Positions 1-11,480 are shown, counted from the first letter of the stretch. The stretch: 64,000 bases of DNA from Channa striata (GCA_033026295.1 CM065176.1:6519705-6583704), one strand, 5' to 3'. The notes: generated by a model not told the origin, from the sequence alone. Translations and numbers: made by a program.

Positions 1-900
1 TAACTCTGTAAAATTTCTTATGAATTCTTATGAATGAATGTGGTGGAATAACAGTAACAGTCAGTATTGTCTAGATGAGCGTCCTGTCACACAGACTCAC
101 AGAAGAGATAAGAAACCTTTATTCATCCCACAGTGGAGAAGTGTCCAAAGAACATGACTGCAGAGATGTTTGTTTTCTCATTAGTACGTTTTGCTGTGTT
201 ATTTATTATTTAATGTAATTTGTGAGTGACTGATAGTTGAGGGTCTGTGCAGAGTGTGGTGACTGTAGCAGATGGTAGAAGAACATAGCAGAGCAGAGAG
301 AGGAAGGACTGGCTGGAGCAGAGTGGGTTGACTTCACGTCGTGGGCTAGTGTTTATTTCACCTTCATATTACTGCCCACTAATGAAATCAATTTTTTAGT
401 TCTTTTAAATTAAAGCTGGACTGACATTTGTTTCCTGTGCTGGTTTTTAAACATAGACCTGCAGAAGAAGAAAATAGAAAGTGACGTTTAAAGGGTTTAA
501 TGTTACTACAAAGACATTGTAAACAATTTAAGATATGTTTCCCATAAACCGAGAAGATGAAAGGAAGTTTAGGAGATGTACAGTTGAAACGTTTAATGTT
601 TGACTCTTTTCAGTCAGGTTGACAGAAAACTGATGACATTGTCCTATAGATATTTCATTCAAAGACTCCTCAAGTTTAAACTTTCCTCCTTTATGTCTCT
701 AGGTTGGTTGTTGTCTCGTATTTTCTCTGCTGCTGGACAAACATTTGCTCTTTGAGGACAATAAAACTGTTTAGTTAGACTTTTGTCTGAGGGGGACCTT
801 TAATGATAAGCATAGTAAAACCAGAATCATCACTGTTGTTAATAAAATCCACAAAATCTGATTTTCACAAATTTTGTGACTGATTTCATTTTTTCCCACA
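1..900. other. Unassigned AT-rich DNA left of the FIIND-CARD gene
   Basis: I see no recognisable coding exon, RNA gene or mobile element here. It may be intron or upstream sequence of the immune gene that follows. No NACHT or leucine-rich-repeat exon of an NLR gene is visible, so if the gene at 2979 is a full NLR its main body lies to the left of the window. Confidence 0.4.
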
Positions 901-901
901 G

Positions 902-942
902 CGTCAACAGCAGGGAGATCAAAGCTTCCAGAGACAAAACCT
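902..942 (+). CDS. Tentative small upstream exon of the FIIND-CARD gene
   Basis: A 41-nt stretch is preceded by a pyrimidine tract ending in CCCACAG and followed by a good GTGAGT donor. To join the exon at 2979, which needs one carried base, it must be read as VNSREIKASRDKT plus one base. Size and splice sites fit a small linker exon, but the sequence is too short to identify by family, so membership in the gene is inferred only from position, strand and phase. Confidence 0.3.
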
Positions 943-1399
943 GTGAGTATTGACACAGCTTCTCCTATTCAGCAAAGCATAATAATAAAGTTGGATCCTT
1001 AAATAAACATGTTTTTATTTCATTACAAAGATACTGTGAATTTTAAACATCTGTGCTTATTTTAGCTTTTTTATGTGAAGGGAGTGTGTACAGTAATGTT
1101 TTCTGAAGCTGCAACTTATTTTTACATGTGTGAGGGTTGTTATTATCATTGTTTATTACTATTATTTTATTACCATAAATTGATCCCCAAAAAGAGTTTG
1201 CGAAAATGAATAAACAACAACAACTAAAACCTAGTCCTGCATGCATGAACAGGAGTCTTATTCAGATACAGTCACCAGAAAAATTAATGGCAGTGGTTGG
1301 AGGTTCCTGGGATTCTGCTTAAATTTGTCTTAAAATGTGATCTGATCTCCACCAAAGTCACAAATATCAACGCAATAGTTTTCAGCTGACACAAACAGT

Positions 1400-1813
1400 C
1401 ATGATCTTTCGTGTCTTTATTGAACACGCTGACACATCCCGGTCTACAGTCCCACCCTGTCTGAATTCGTCAACCATAGTCCCACTGCCAAAAAAGTCTG
1501 TTGTTGGCAGCCAACAACAGACTGGTCCAACGTTTGCATACAGAGTAGACAGATCTACAGGTGACGCTCTAGTCACAGCCCTTCACACCACATTGGTTCA
1601 TCTGAAGCACTAGGGGAGCTTTGCCAGATTCCCCATGATTGACTGGTGACCAGACTTTCTTTCTCTGGATAAAAAACTTCCTGTTAACTCGCTCCCAGAG
1701 TAGGGTAAGAGTAGGTCCTAGCATCACATCAGCCCTCAGACCCAGAGACCACAACATTCTCTGGGACCCCTCCCTCCCGAGGGCCATCAGCCGCTGAACC
1801 TCATGCAGAAACC
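1400..1813 (+). mobile_element. Decayed non-LTR retrotransposon (LINE) fragment
   Basis: The + strand encodes a broken reverse-transcriptase N-terminal region: TVPPCLNSSTIVPLPKK, then FAYRVDRSTGDALVTALH, matching the family pattern in which 'TIIPVPKK' precedes 'FAYR..RS..DA'. The block between them is mostly deleted and the frame stops at 1611. The sequence to about 1813 may be a remnant of the same element but is not recognisable. It resembles the CR1/Rex-type LINEs common in fish; the exact clade cannot be settled by eye. Confidence 0.55.
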
Positions 1814-2039
1814 ACAGGACATTAAAACCTTATACAGGCTTAATAACTGTTTTACCGCAGAACCATAGTTGCACCAATGCTGTTAATATGTCCTAAATAT
1901 ATAACTTTTATTGCTACGTACAAATGCACCAGTAGAGTAGTGTTACCGGTTTCACTGTATACAAGCAACATTCATTTAGAAAGTTTCCTGCAAAAACGTG
2001 GTGGTGACATCTTCATGTTCACTTATTATATGATCTGCA

Positions 2040-3203
2040 GCAGATGCGTATTTCTAAAGGCTCACAAGAGCTGCATCCATCTCTTCCAAATCCATGATGC
2101 AATGCATCATTTAACTCAGTGGTGTAGTGCCCCTTCTCTATATCCCAGTGCAAATATTTGCAAATGCATGGAGTATTTCACCCAATAAATGCAGTTACAT
2201 GAAGCGTATTTGCATAATGTTGGATGAAAACCATCTAAGCCAGGGGTCTCAGACTCGCGGCCGCGAGCCGATAGTTTGCGGCCCCCACCTTATTATTAAA
2301 GTTTAATGTTAGTGCGGCCCGCGAGTTTGTTTTGAACGGAACGGAAATGACGTATATTGCAGAAATGACATATATTGAGGAAATGACGTTCTTTGTGCGT
2401 CGGCTAAGCACTTGATTGAAACTTCAACGCGACAGCTTAAAGAAAGCTTAAAGAACTGTTAATACAGACATTTGAATCCTAATTATTATAATTATTATTA
2501 TTATTTTATTTACTTATTACTGATTGATTGATTTTCTTATTAATTTCTTATTTATTTTCTTCTAATTTGTTTATTTATTTTTTCATATTATTTTGTGTTA
2601 AAAATAAAAAATAAAGACATTTGAGAAGATTAAAATTATTTTAAAGTTTTTCTTGTGGAAACCTGATGCGGCCCAGCCTCACCCCGACTCTGCCTCCAGC
2701 GGCCCCCAAGTAAATTGAGTTTGAGACCCCTGATCTAAGCTAACTTTTTTTTGCATAGTTAATATTGCATTAGACAGATATGAGCTAGCCAACAGATAGT
2801 TTGGAAATAATTGATGTACACCACAAACAGCTCAAGCTAACACAGTAGCAGATATTTGTCTGGACAGGTGCGTCTATGGGGAGATGATGACAGCAATCTT
2901 TGGTTTAAATGCTCTGTCTTTATCTCAGACTCAAATCTGATTAGGAGAGTTAACATCTGTGTTTTTTCCCGCCATCAGGCGACTCTGACATCAAGCTGGA
3001 CCCAAACACAGCAAACACAAAGTCTGATGAGTCTGAGGATGACACAAAGTTAATGAAGGTGAGAGAAAAACCACTGTGTCCCGATAATACAGTCAGATTT
3101 ACAGTAATGAACACACAGCAGATCACACGGACTACCTGTGTGTTCTACCCCCGTCTCTGTGGAACCAGTGAAGAGGTCCTCAGTGTAGTGACTGATTCGA
3201 TTT
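2040..3203. repeat. Segmental duplication Q, copy 1 (partner 23217-24300)
   Basis: This block matches 23217-24300 nearly base for base outside insertions. Shared landmarks are the CTGCATCCATCTCTTCC stretch, the AGCTAGCCAACAGATAG stretch and the 80-nt FIIND-gene exon with both splice sites. Copy 1 carries a hAT-type insertion (2241-2732) and is followed by a SINE (about 3205-3432); copy 2 lacks both but has a different insertion. The blocks are in the same orientation about 21 kb apart. Confidence 0.85.
2241..2732. mobile_element. hAT-type MITE with 8-bp target-site duplication
   Basis: The element begins CAGGGGTCTCAGACTC and ends with the inverted complement of CAGGGGTCTCAAACTC, a 16-bp terminal inverted repeat with one mismatch. 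Both sides carry the identical 8-bp direct repeat ATCTAAGC (2233-2240 and 2733-2740), the size expected of hAT transposases. It is 492 bp, has no transposase frame and is therefore non-autonomous. The paralogous segment near 23420 shows an empty site (CATCTAAG running straight on), which confirms the borders. Confidence 0.9.
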
Positions 3204-6049
3204 AGGGGTGACTGTGGCTCAGTTGGTAGCGCGGTTGTTGTTGGTTCCATCCCCGGCTCCTCTGGTCACATGTCGAAGTGTACTTGAGCAAGACACTGAA
3301 CCCCACTTAGCTGCTCCCGATGAGCATCGGCCAGCTGCACAGCGGCTCCCCCATCGGTGTATGAATGTGTGTGTGTTTAAGAGTGTGAATAGATAGATAA
3401 GACGCAGTGTAAAGCAACAAGTAGAAAAACAGTATGTATGTGCAGACCATTTACCATTTGAACAAATCCTTAAAATGTAGTTTCGCTATTGCTTCAGAGG
3501 GCTGTGTTGTCCATAATTAGGCCGTATCATACTTGAACTGTAAACCACAAAGTCAATCTGTGTGTTATCTTATCAGTTTTTATTTGTAATTGACAGATTT
3601 GGAGCCATAAAGTTAGAATGCACCAAAACAGAACATGTAATGTTTGTATTGATCCAATGTATACAGTTTATGACCACAGATGAAACTGTATCAGATCTTT
3701 ACGGGCTTCACAGTCTGAATGAACTATAAAAGAAATGTATCGTAAAATCACTGATGTAGTTCCGTTCTGAATTCCAGCCTCCATCGAGCTTCATGCCTAA
3801 AGTACAAACTGAGTCTGGACACGTAACATACAGGTGATCATAGAATATATTACTCATCATCTTCAACTCGTTTCCCTGTTTGTCAATCTGTCATTTTCAG
3901 TAACGTTTTCTCCACAAGTTCAGTAAGACAGTAAGATTCTCCTCAACTGTTTTCATCAACATATGTATTTTCTGACTTAGACTTGATTTAAAAACTAAGT
4001 GGTTTCTGTTGTTTTACAGTTTCAGTGGAGTCTGATGTGCGATGAGATCAACGTTTTGTTTTGTTTTTTTGCTTTTTAAATTAAAACATTGATAAGTTCA
4101 TTCAGCTCTTCTTTGTCCTTCAGGTTCAGGTGTCCTAGTCCAGGTGTGTTCCACTGTACTATGACTGGACTGGTGTTTGTCATGGCACAGGAGGCAGAGC
4201 TCATGTACAGGACCGTCCAATGGGATGAGAGCCTCCTCCAGTCAGCTGGCAAAATACCTGCAGGGCCGCTGTTTAATATCAAGTGTACTGAGGATGCTGT
4301 GTGTCAGCTCCACCTCCCACACTGTGAAACTAAGGATGGTAAAAAAAGGGGCTTTGATAGAGCAAAGATTTGTCTGTAGTTCTGTTAGTGGCTAATGATC
4401 TACACTGGACAACATGACATGTCTGACGAGAATCACGGTGAACTATGGGATACACTGAGGGCTGAATATCTTTTCTAAATAATGCGTCTGACATGTCTAC
4501 CATACAGGGGACAGCACAGTTCAGCTTTAATATAATATGTAATATTATTTGATAAAAATGGGAATTTTATTATAACATTAGTGCACGAGGAAGGTTTAAG
4601 GTACAGGTGTTCTCATTTATGTCTAAACCCGACAGATTTAAGAGTCTAACTTGCAGCACTGACATGTGATATGTTCATTTCTTACCTTGGCAACTGTTCA
4701 TAATTTTCCAAAAATAGAAACATTTGGCACTAGCATCGGAATGAGGTTGTCAGTAAAAGAGATGTTTGGTGTCTCTGTGTTTTCACAGCTCTGCTGTCTG
4801 TCGTCCACATCTCGGATGATGGCATGAGCATTCTTGAGCCGCTGGAGATTACGGACACTCATGTGGTTGTCAAAGTTCCTCATCTCTCTGTCTTTGGTCT
4901 GGTCTGGCCTTTAGAGTTTTTAGTGAGGATGTGGAACAACATGAACCCAGTTTGTAGCCAAGTTTTACTATTCCTCAAACCACCAAACCCAATAACACAG
5001 AAGCAGCATCTCAATGTGTTTCTCCTGCCACGTAACATCCCTCTGGAAGAGGTAAAGATACACTTCACTCGTCTAAGATCATCAGCATCTGTCTGGTCTG
5101 GCTCTACCCAGGATAAACCCTCCATATAAATGCTGTAATCTGTGTTTGTTAAGGTGCGAGCACAGCAGCAAAATTCTGAATACATCCAGGTCCCTTCTAA
5201 ATGTAAACTCATCAAAGATCAGAGCTACACTGTCCACTGTAGTGAGGCTCTTAAAATACAACCGGAGGTGAGTAACCTGCTGACAGGAGGCGTGAAACTG
5301 CTGTTGGTTACTATCGAGTTAATGACGCTGTTTATTATTTTTTTTGCTTTCAGAAAGAGGACTTTGACCTGGAGTTTGGACCAAATTACCACCCAATGTT
5401 TGAGATCCGCCTCCCGACAAATACAAAGGAAGCAACTGTAACAGTACAAGACCAAACAAACGCTGATGTGTGGAAGCGTGAAGTTGATCTGACTGGTAAA
5501 ACTCTTCCTCCAACTAGAATAGAATCCTGCTGCAGGCAACTTTAATTGTGTATTCATGGTTCTGTGACTGTAGGACCTGATTAATGTCAATTAATGGAAA
5601 ATGAATGTAAACTTCAATGAGTCAAAAAATTTAAGTTTGGACTGAAAACTCAAAGAACTGTAGGTGTGGGTGAGTGAGAGGCAAACTGTAAACCACTTTG
5701 GATACAAGTCGTTCACCAATATCCTTTTTTTGCTTGTCCCTCAGCTCCTGGTCCAAGTAATCGACGGAGGCCTCAGAGTCTCACACCAGAGGAGACATTG
5801 TCCTCAGTCCGGACACAGTTTGTTAATGCGGTTTCTGAACCGGTTTTAAACCAGCTGCTGGATCAACTTCTGCAGCAGGGGGTTATAAACAGAGAAGAAA
5901 TGGAGACGGCCAGGACAAAAACCAGAGGGGACAGAGCCAGAGATGTGATTGACATGGTGCTAAAAAAAGGAAGACAAGCCAGTTCATCCCTGATTGATTA
6001 CCTTTATGAGCTGGATCCATACCTCTCTCAAACCCTGGACTTGAGATAA
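2979..6049 (+). CDS. FIIND-CARD protein, C-terminal part (NLRP1/CARD8-like)
   Basis: Seven exons join in frame: 2979-3058, 3778-3833, 4124-4338, 4789-5051, 5154-5267, 5354-5495 and 5745-6049, giving about 390 residues to a TAA stop. Exon 1 is acidic (KSDESEDDTK). Exons 2-4 carry the FIIND ZU5-like half (FRCPSPGVFHCTMTGLVFVM, then LQSAGKIPAGPLF) and then the junction VPHLSVFGLV. In this family the chain cuts itself before the Ser of an H-x-S motif; His and Ser are present at codons 4881-4889, with Leu between them. Exons 4-6 form the UPA half. Exon 7 ends in a CARD (about 85 residues, EPVLNQLLDQLLQQGVINRE onward). By family knowledge, the released UPA-CARD piece nucleates a caspase-1 inflammasome in the cytosol. 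No NACHT, LRR or PYD is visible in the window, so it may be the tail of an NLR or a short CARD8-like protein. A start codon cannot be chosen. Confidence 0.85.
3205..3432 (+). mobile_element. tRNA-derived SINE
   Basis: A tRNA-like head with an A-box-like GGCTCAGTTGGTAGCG and a B-box-like GGTTCCATCCC is followed by the CTTGAGCAAGACACTGAACC core shared with the copy at 26507. It lies immediately after segmental duplication Q and is absent at the matching place near 24300, so it inserted after that duplication. I could not identify its target-site duplication. Confidence 0.7.
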
Positions 6050-6324
6050 ATTTTACAGCAAATGACAAATGTTCTGGTCTTAACTAAGCGATAGTTACCT
6101 CTGTGCATCAAGTCTGTTCAAAGTTGTTTCCTTCATTCTTTTTTATTCATAGTAAGATTCATTTTCTGTTGTACCAATTCAAAGAAAGTGGAAAGACTAG
6201 AACAAACACCATATAAACATGTCACTCCCACAAGGATCTGAAGAGACTGTGGTGTTAGTGCTACTGCAGTGAATTTACTGCAACTAGAATTGTTTCAGTC
6301 TCAGTTCAGCTCAAAGTGGATTTT

Positions 6325-6330
6325 ATTAAA
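6325..6330 (+). terminator. Possible poly(A) signal (ATTAAA) of the FIIND-CARD gene
   Basis: This ATTAAA hexamer, the commonest variant of AATAAA, lies about 275 nt after the stop codon. I saw no closer canonical AATAAA. Confidence 0.35.
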
Positions 6331-6433
6331 CTGATGTAATATGAAATGTGTTCTGTGACTCTGAGGAACAACAGCCAAATTTTTTTCATCAATTATAATG
6401 TTGATATCTGCCTTTTTTTCTCTAACATATTTA

Positions 6434-6478
6434 AGTCAGGCAACCTCTGGTGCTGCTGGTATGTCCACATCAGTCCCT
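6434..6478 (+). repeat. Short block shared with 26265-26308
   Basis: About 40 bp (CAGGCAACCTCTGGTGCTGCTG followed by GTATGTCC and ACATCAG) is nearly identical to 26265-26308. In both places it ends in a plausible GTATGT donor, and at 26233 it is preceded by a good acceptor, so it could be a duplicated small exon. I do not recognise a protein family. Confidence 0.5.
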
Positions 6479-6816
6479 CCAACACTGACCCTGGTGCCCC
6501 CTTCTCAGACCACTCCACTTTGAGCCAGAGCTACAAGATGCAAGCGTAAGCTCAAGGAACAAAGAGTTCCAAACCTCCCGCTCCGTAAGCTGTGTGACCA
6601 ACCAACCCAGGGACACAAAAAAAAATAATTTCTGGCCTTGTAAAAATGATGTCCCATCATAAGGACTGGACAGCAGAGTAAACACCAGCTATGAACACTT
6701 TAGTTGTTGATGAACTCAAGAAATGAGTAAAAATGTAAATGGTAATTTAACTATATATGTTGTTCAGTGTGAAAGTGCTGAATTTGCTACATGTTTCACA
6801 ATTAACTTGAAAAGGC

Positions 6817-6832
6817 AATTTCCGCGGAAATT
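6817..6832. repeat. Perfect 16-bp palindrome at the head of repeat copy A
   Basis: AATTTCCGCGGAAATT is its own reverse complement and recurs at 8735-8750 just before copy B. In both places it precedes the GTGGGAGA terminal repeat by two bases. Whether it is part of the element or of the duplicated flank is unclear. Confidence 0.8.
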
Positions 6833-7339
6833 ACGTGGGAGACCTGTTAAGCCGAGAGAAGAGGACGAGAGATAAACACGGACAAAAAGGAGAAAAAAAA
6901 ACAAACTTTAAAGAAACACACGGGAAAAAAGAAAAAAAAACTACCTTAAAAGTTATTTTTGAAAGTTAAAGAGGTTTAAAGTAACCAAAGGAAAAAGTTA
7001 CTAAGTAAAAAGAGAAAAGAAAAAAGAAAAAAGTTGAAAAGGAACAAAGGAAAAAGTCAAAAAGGAAAAGTTACCATTAAAAAGTGAAAAGAACAAAGAA
7101 CAATGGAAAAAGTTAAAGGGGTAGAAGTTACATTTAAAAAGTAAAACAAAATAGGAAGAAGTTACTATTGAAAAGTGAAAAGGAACAAAGGAAGAAGTTA
7201 AAAGGGAAGAAGTTACCTTAAAAAAGTAAAACAAAAAAGGAAAAAGTTACTAAGTAAAAAGTGAAAACAAAAAGAAAGAAGTTAAAAGCTAAGAAGTTAC
7301 TATTCAAAAGCAAAGGCAAAAAAGGAAGAAGCAAAAAGG

Positions 7340-8110
7340 TGTGCCTGTCTAATGTAGGTAGAGTTCACCAAAAACAGATTTCAAGATTAAGAGGCTAAAT
7401 GTTTGGAAAATATATCAAATAGGCTTTTATTTAGAAAGTTTGTTTCCTGTCTTTGTGTTTGTGTGTCTGTGTCTCTCTGTAGGTAGACTAGGCAGCAAAG
7501 TCATTGTAGCATTTAAATGCTCAAAAAACACATAAAATGAAAGAGGACTTTTTTTTTAAAGTTTTTTTCCTGTGTGTGTGTGTGTGTCCATGTGTGGGTC
7601 CAACTTAGTCAAACTTTACCACAAACTCATTTCAGCATGTAGATGCTAAAAGTGTAAAAGAAACATCAGAAAGGCTTTTATTTTGAAAGTTTGTTTCCTG
7701 TGTGTGTGTCTCTGTGTGTGTCCACTGTAGGTAGAGCAGTCACCAAAGTCATTTTAGCATTTAAATGCTGAAAAGTTAACATAGAATAATAGAGAGCTTT
7801 TATTTTGAAAGTTCGTTTCCTGTCAACGTGTGTGTGTGTCCAAGTGTGTGTGTCCACCTTAGTCCTACTTTACCACAAACTCATTTCAGCATGTAGATGC
7901 TTAAAATGTGAAAAAAGCATCAGAAATGGTTTTATATTGAAAGTGAATGTCTGATCTGTGTGTGTGTTTGTGTGTGTGTTTGTCTTCAATGTAGGTAGAG
8001 TTCAACACAAACTCATTTTAGCATATAGATGCTGAAAATTTGAAAGAAACATAAGAAAGGCTTTTATATTCAAAGTCTGTTGTGTGTGTGAGTGTGTGTG
8101 TATGTGTGTG
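7340..8110. repeat. ~128-bp tandem repeat array with TG tracts
   Basis: About six units share the order GTAGGTAGAG, CACAAACTCATTT, a small hairpin AGCATGTAGATGCT, GGCTTTTATTTTGAAAGT, then a TG-rich tract. Spacing is roughly 120-135 bp. Copy B carries about four such units (about 9260-9790). The units are diverged from each other but positions correspond between A and B, so the array existed before A and B separated. Confidence 0.7.
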
Positions 8111-8689
8111 AGTGTGTGAGCGTTTGTACATCTCCTCTGTGTGTTAGCAGTAGTAAGAAGTGTCAGTTAACGTGATTGGACGCAGCTGTGAGGCTGATCA
8201 CATGACCAGAAGCAGCCGTGTATGTTAACATGATAATGGCATTTGCAAAATACACACTAATGGGGAAGAGGGAAAATGTCCAGAAAGTACCTAAAACTAA
8301 AACTGCCGTTAATCAAAAAGTATAAAAGTTATGAAAACGCAGATTGGCAGGCAGAAAGTTTCAAGGGTCTAGACTCGTTTAAAGTTTTAATGACGTTTCT
8401 ACGCCAAAGTATGACGAAACTGGAGGCTCATGAAAAGTGGCAGGTCGGAGGGAAGGGAAGGAAAGTTTCAAGTTTTTCCCATCCGTTAACATGGGGCAAA
8501 AATAAGCCACAAAAGATGAAATATAATAAAAAGTATAAAAGATACAAAAGAGAAAAGTAATAGCACACATCCCCTCAATAAGACCTACGATTAGGAAGTG
8601 GAACGGAGTTTCTACGACAAACGGTACGGGACTAGTTACGCGGCGAAGAAAGCGTGGAATAATAATAAAGATTAGGATAACAAGAGTGT

Positions 8690-8707
8690 GAGAGCTGTAC
8701 AGCTCTC
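8690..8707. repeat. Perfect 18-bp terminal palindrome of copy A
   Basis: GAGAGCTGTACAGCTCTC reads the same on both strands. Copy B keeps the 14-bp core GAGCTGTACAGCTC at 10858-10871. Copy D ends exactly inside it, at GCTGTACAG (17184), where unrelated duplicated sequence begins. Confidence 0.85.
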
Positions 8708-8752
8708 CCACTAATAATAATAACTAGAAAAGGCAATTTCCGCGGAAATTAC

Positions 8753-10876
8753 GTGGGAGAGCTGTTAAGCCGAGAGAAGAGGACGAGAGATAACCACGGA
8801 CAAAAAGTGGAAAAAAATGTTTTTTGAAAGAAACACACAGGAAAAAAGAAAAAAAAACTACCTTAAAAGTTGATTTTGAAAGTTAAAGAAGTTTAAATAA
8901 ACCAAAGGAAAAAGTTATTAAGTAAAAAGAGAAAAGAAAAAAGAAAAAAGTTGAAGATGAACAAAGGAAAAAGTCAAAAAGGAAAAGTTACCATTAAAAA
9001 GTAAAAAGAAGAAAAGAAAAGGTTAAAAGGGTAGAAGTTACATTTAAAAAGTAAAAGAAAAAAGGAAGAAGTTACTATTAAAAAGTGAAAAGAGAAAAGG
9101 AACAAAGGAAAAAGTTAAAAGGGAAGAAGTTACCTTTAAAAGGAAAACCAAGAAAGGAAGAAGTACTAAGTAAAAAGTAAAAAAACAAAAAGAAAGAAGT
9201 TAAAAGCTAAGAAGTTACTATTCAAAAGCAAAGGTAAAAAAGGAAGAAGCAAAAAGGTGTGCCTGTCCTATGTAGGTAGACTTCACCACAAACAGATTTC
9301 AAGATTAAGAGGCTAAATGTTTGGAAAATATATCAAATAGGCTTTTATTTTGAAAGCGTTTTCCTGTCTTTGAGTGTGTGTGTCTGTTTGTGTCCACTGT
9401 AGGTAGAGCAGGCACCAAAGTCATTTTAGCATTTAAATGCTGAAAAGTTAACATAGAATAATAGAGAGCTTTTATTTTGAAAAGTCGTTTCCTGTCAACG
9501 TGTGTGTGTCCAAGTGTGTGTGTCCACCTTAGTCCTACTTTACCACAAACTCATTTCAGCATGTAGATGCTTAAAATGTGAAAAAAGCATCAGAAATGGT
9601 TTTATATTGAAAGTGAATGTCTGATCTGTGTGTGTGTGTGTGTTTGTCTTCAATGTAGGTAGACTTCAACACAAACTCATTTTAGCATATAGATGCTGAA
9701 AATTTGAAAGAAACATAAGAAAGGCTTTTATAGTCAAAGTCTGTTTTGTGTGTGTGTGTGTGTGTGAGTGTGTGTGTACGTATGTGAGTGTGTGTGCGTT
9801 TGTACATCTCCTCTGTGTATTAGCAGTAGTAAGAAGTGTCAGTTAACGTGATTGGACGCAGCTGTGAGGCTGATCACATGACCAGAAGCAGCTGTGTCTG
9901 TTAACGTGATAATGGCATTTGCAAATTTGCTTAGTCATTCAGGTGCTAACAGGAGAAGCTAAAAGTTAGCCTCGCAAAATGTGCATTAAGTGAAAAAGTA
10001 TTAGCCCTAGAATCAAACAGAAAGAACTGTGAGCGTCAGAAGGCTTCACCGCACACGCAGATGTAATTTATATGAAGATAGTTTTAAGATTTAAATGAAG
10101 GCGTGGCGGCGATTTTAAAACGGCCCTCGTTTGGGATTTGAGCAGACATTTGTGGAGCTCCTTTATAATGGGCTGTAATGGGAGTTTGAGAGGGAACTCT
10201 CTCCCCTTCTGGCCGCTTGGAGAGAGAACCGTAAGACCTGTCGCCGTGAGAGTTACATTTCCTGAAAGAGGACAAAAATACCTACGTTTTGATGTATAAT
10301 TTGTTGAGGAAAGATGAAAGTTGACTGAAGGAAAGCAGAAAGTAAAGCACAAAACGAAATTAAAGCAGACTCTCAGAATCTAGAGCGCGTGTGACGTCAC
10401 CCACTCTAGCAGACGCAATACACACTAATGGAGAAGAGGAGAAATCACCAAAAAGTACCTAAAACTAAAACTGCCGTCAAGCAAAAAGTATAAAGTTTAT
10501 GAAAAAGCCGATCGGCAGGAAGAAAGTCTCAAGGGTCTAGACTCGTTTAAAGTTTTAATGACGTTTCTACGCCAAAGTATGACGAAACTGGAAGCTCATG
10601 AAAAGTGGCAGGTCGGAGGGAAGGGAAGGAAAGTTTCAAGTTTTTCCCATCCGTTAACATGGGGCAAAAATAAGCCACAAAAAGTGAAATATAAAAAAAG
10701 TATAAAAGATACAAACGAGAAAAGCAGAAGCACACATGCCCTAAACGAGACCTACGATTAGGAAGTGGAACGGAGTTTCTACGACAAACGGTACGGGACT
10801 AGTTACGCGCCAAAGAAGTTGCTATAATAATAATAAAGATTAGGATAACAAGAGTGTGAGCTGTACAGCTCTCCCA
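8753..10876. mobile_element. Palindrome-ended ~2 kb repeat, copy B
   Basis: This copy lies head to tail with copy A, 41 bp apart, with the same order of parts. It keeps a segment missing from A (about 9925-10425) that includes GGCTTCACCGCACACGC, a TGACGTCA palindrome at 10392-10399 and GTTTTGATGTATAATTTG. The 94-codon frame of A and D is broken here: the start is ATC rather than ATG, and a base is lost near the 3' end. Confidence 0.6.
10392..10399. promoter_or_regulatory. TGACGTCA (CRE-like) palindrome in the repeat
   Basis: The full 8-bp CRE/ATF consensus is kept in three repeat copies (here, 15596-15603 and 16702-16709), each within a larger imperfect inverted repeat of the form GAGCGTGTGTGACGTCAC. 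Binding is not shown; the sequence match alone is reported. Confidence 0.4.
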
Positions 10877-11480
10877 CTAATAAAGATTAGAAGAACATTA
10901 CTGTGACTGTTTTAAAGCATTCACAGTAGATTATCTGCAGTTTGGCCTTTTCATTGCTCAGCAAAGTGGTTTACACTGTACCATTAATAACCTACCTGTG
11001 TGAATTCAGCCTACAAAGTGATTTCCGCCATATCTTCGCACTCACGCAAATTAAATTCCCCCCAACTTTTGGTCTCAAGTCTCAATTAATGCTTCTCTTA
11101 CAAATAGCTCGGTCCCACTTTCATCTAAATCTGTTAAACCTGTCCATAACAAATAAAAAAAAAAAAACAATTACAAACTAGAACAAGTAAGTACCTTTCA
11201 TAGTACAACAGCACAAACAAGATTATAAATGACTTATCTGAGCATTATTCTAGAGCTCAGTTCATATTATATATAAATCTGTAGATAATGTTAGGAATCC
11301 TTGACCCTCATAGTCAGTGACTTCCCATTGTATGCTTTTTCTGTTAGGAAACAGTTTATCCATGGAGTTCCATGTGGCTCAGTTATTTGACCGCTTTTTT
11401 ATGATTTACAGTCTCATTCGCTGCCACATTTTTTAACACCATGAAATAAGCATTTGATTAACAACCTTTAAATTACTTGT
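10877..11480. other. Unique spacer between repeat copy B and paics
   Basis: About 600 bp of AT-rich sequence with a short A tract near 11155. I see no gene, RNA or repeat in it. The right part adjoins the presumed paics 3' UTR. Confidence 0.4.

Larger units (their letters stand above)
6835..8711. mobile_element. Palindrome-ended ~2 kb repeat, copy A
   Basis: The unit starts GTGGGAGACCTGTTAAG and ends in the inverse of GTGGGAGAGCTGTACAG, a short terminal inverted repeat. In order it holds a purine-rich minisatellite of AAAAAGTTA/AAAGGAA units (about 6880-7340), some six ~128-bp tandem units with TG tracts (about 7340-8110), a conserved segment (GATTGGACGCAGCTGTGAGG and on), a 94-codon frame (8276-8560) and the terminal palindrome at 8690-8707. 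Against copy B it lacks about 500 bp between GGCATTTGCAAA and ATACACACTAATGG. There is no transposase, so it is a non-autonomous DNA element or an amplified satellite-like unit. Confidence 0.6.

Noticed and set aside
7340..9790. CRISPR-like regular spacing of repeats
   Set aside because: The units are ~128-bp diverged tandem repeats with no constant short repeat or unique spacers, in a vertebrate genome.
10068..10352. Frame recurring in repeat copies (also about 15246 and 16351) on the - strand
   Set aside because: The frame is altered by indels between copies, starts and ends differ and no family is recognisable; repetition follows from the DNA repeat.
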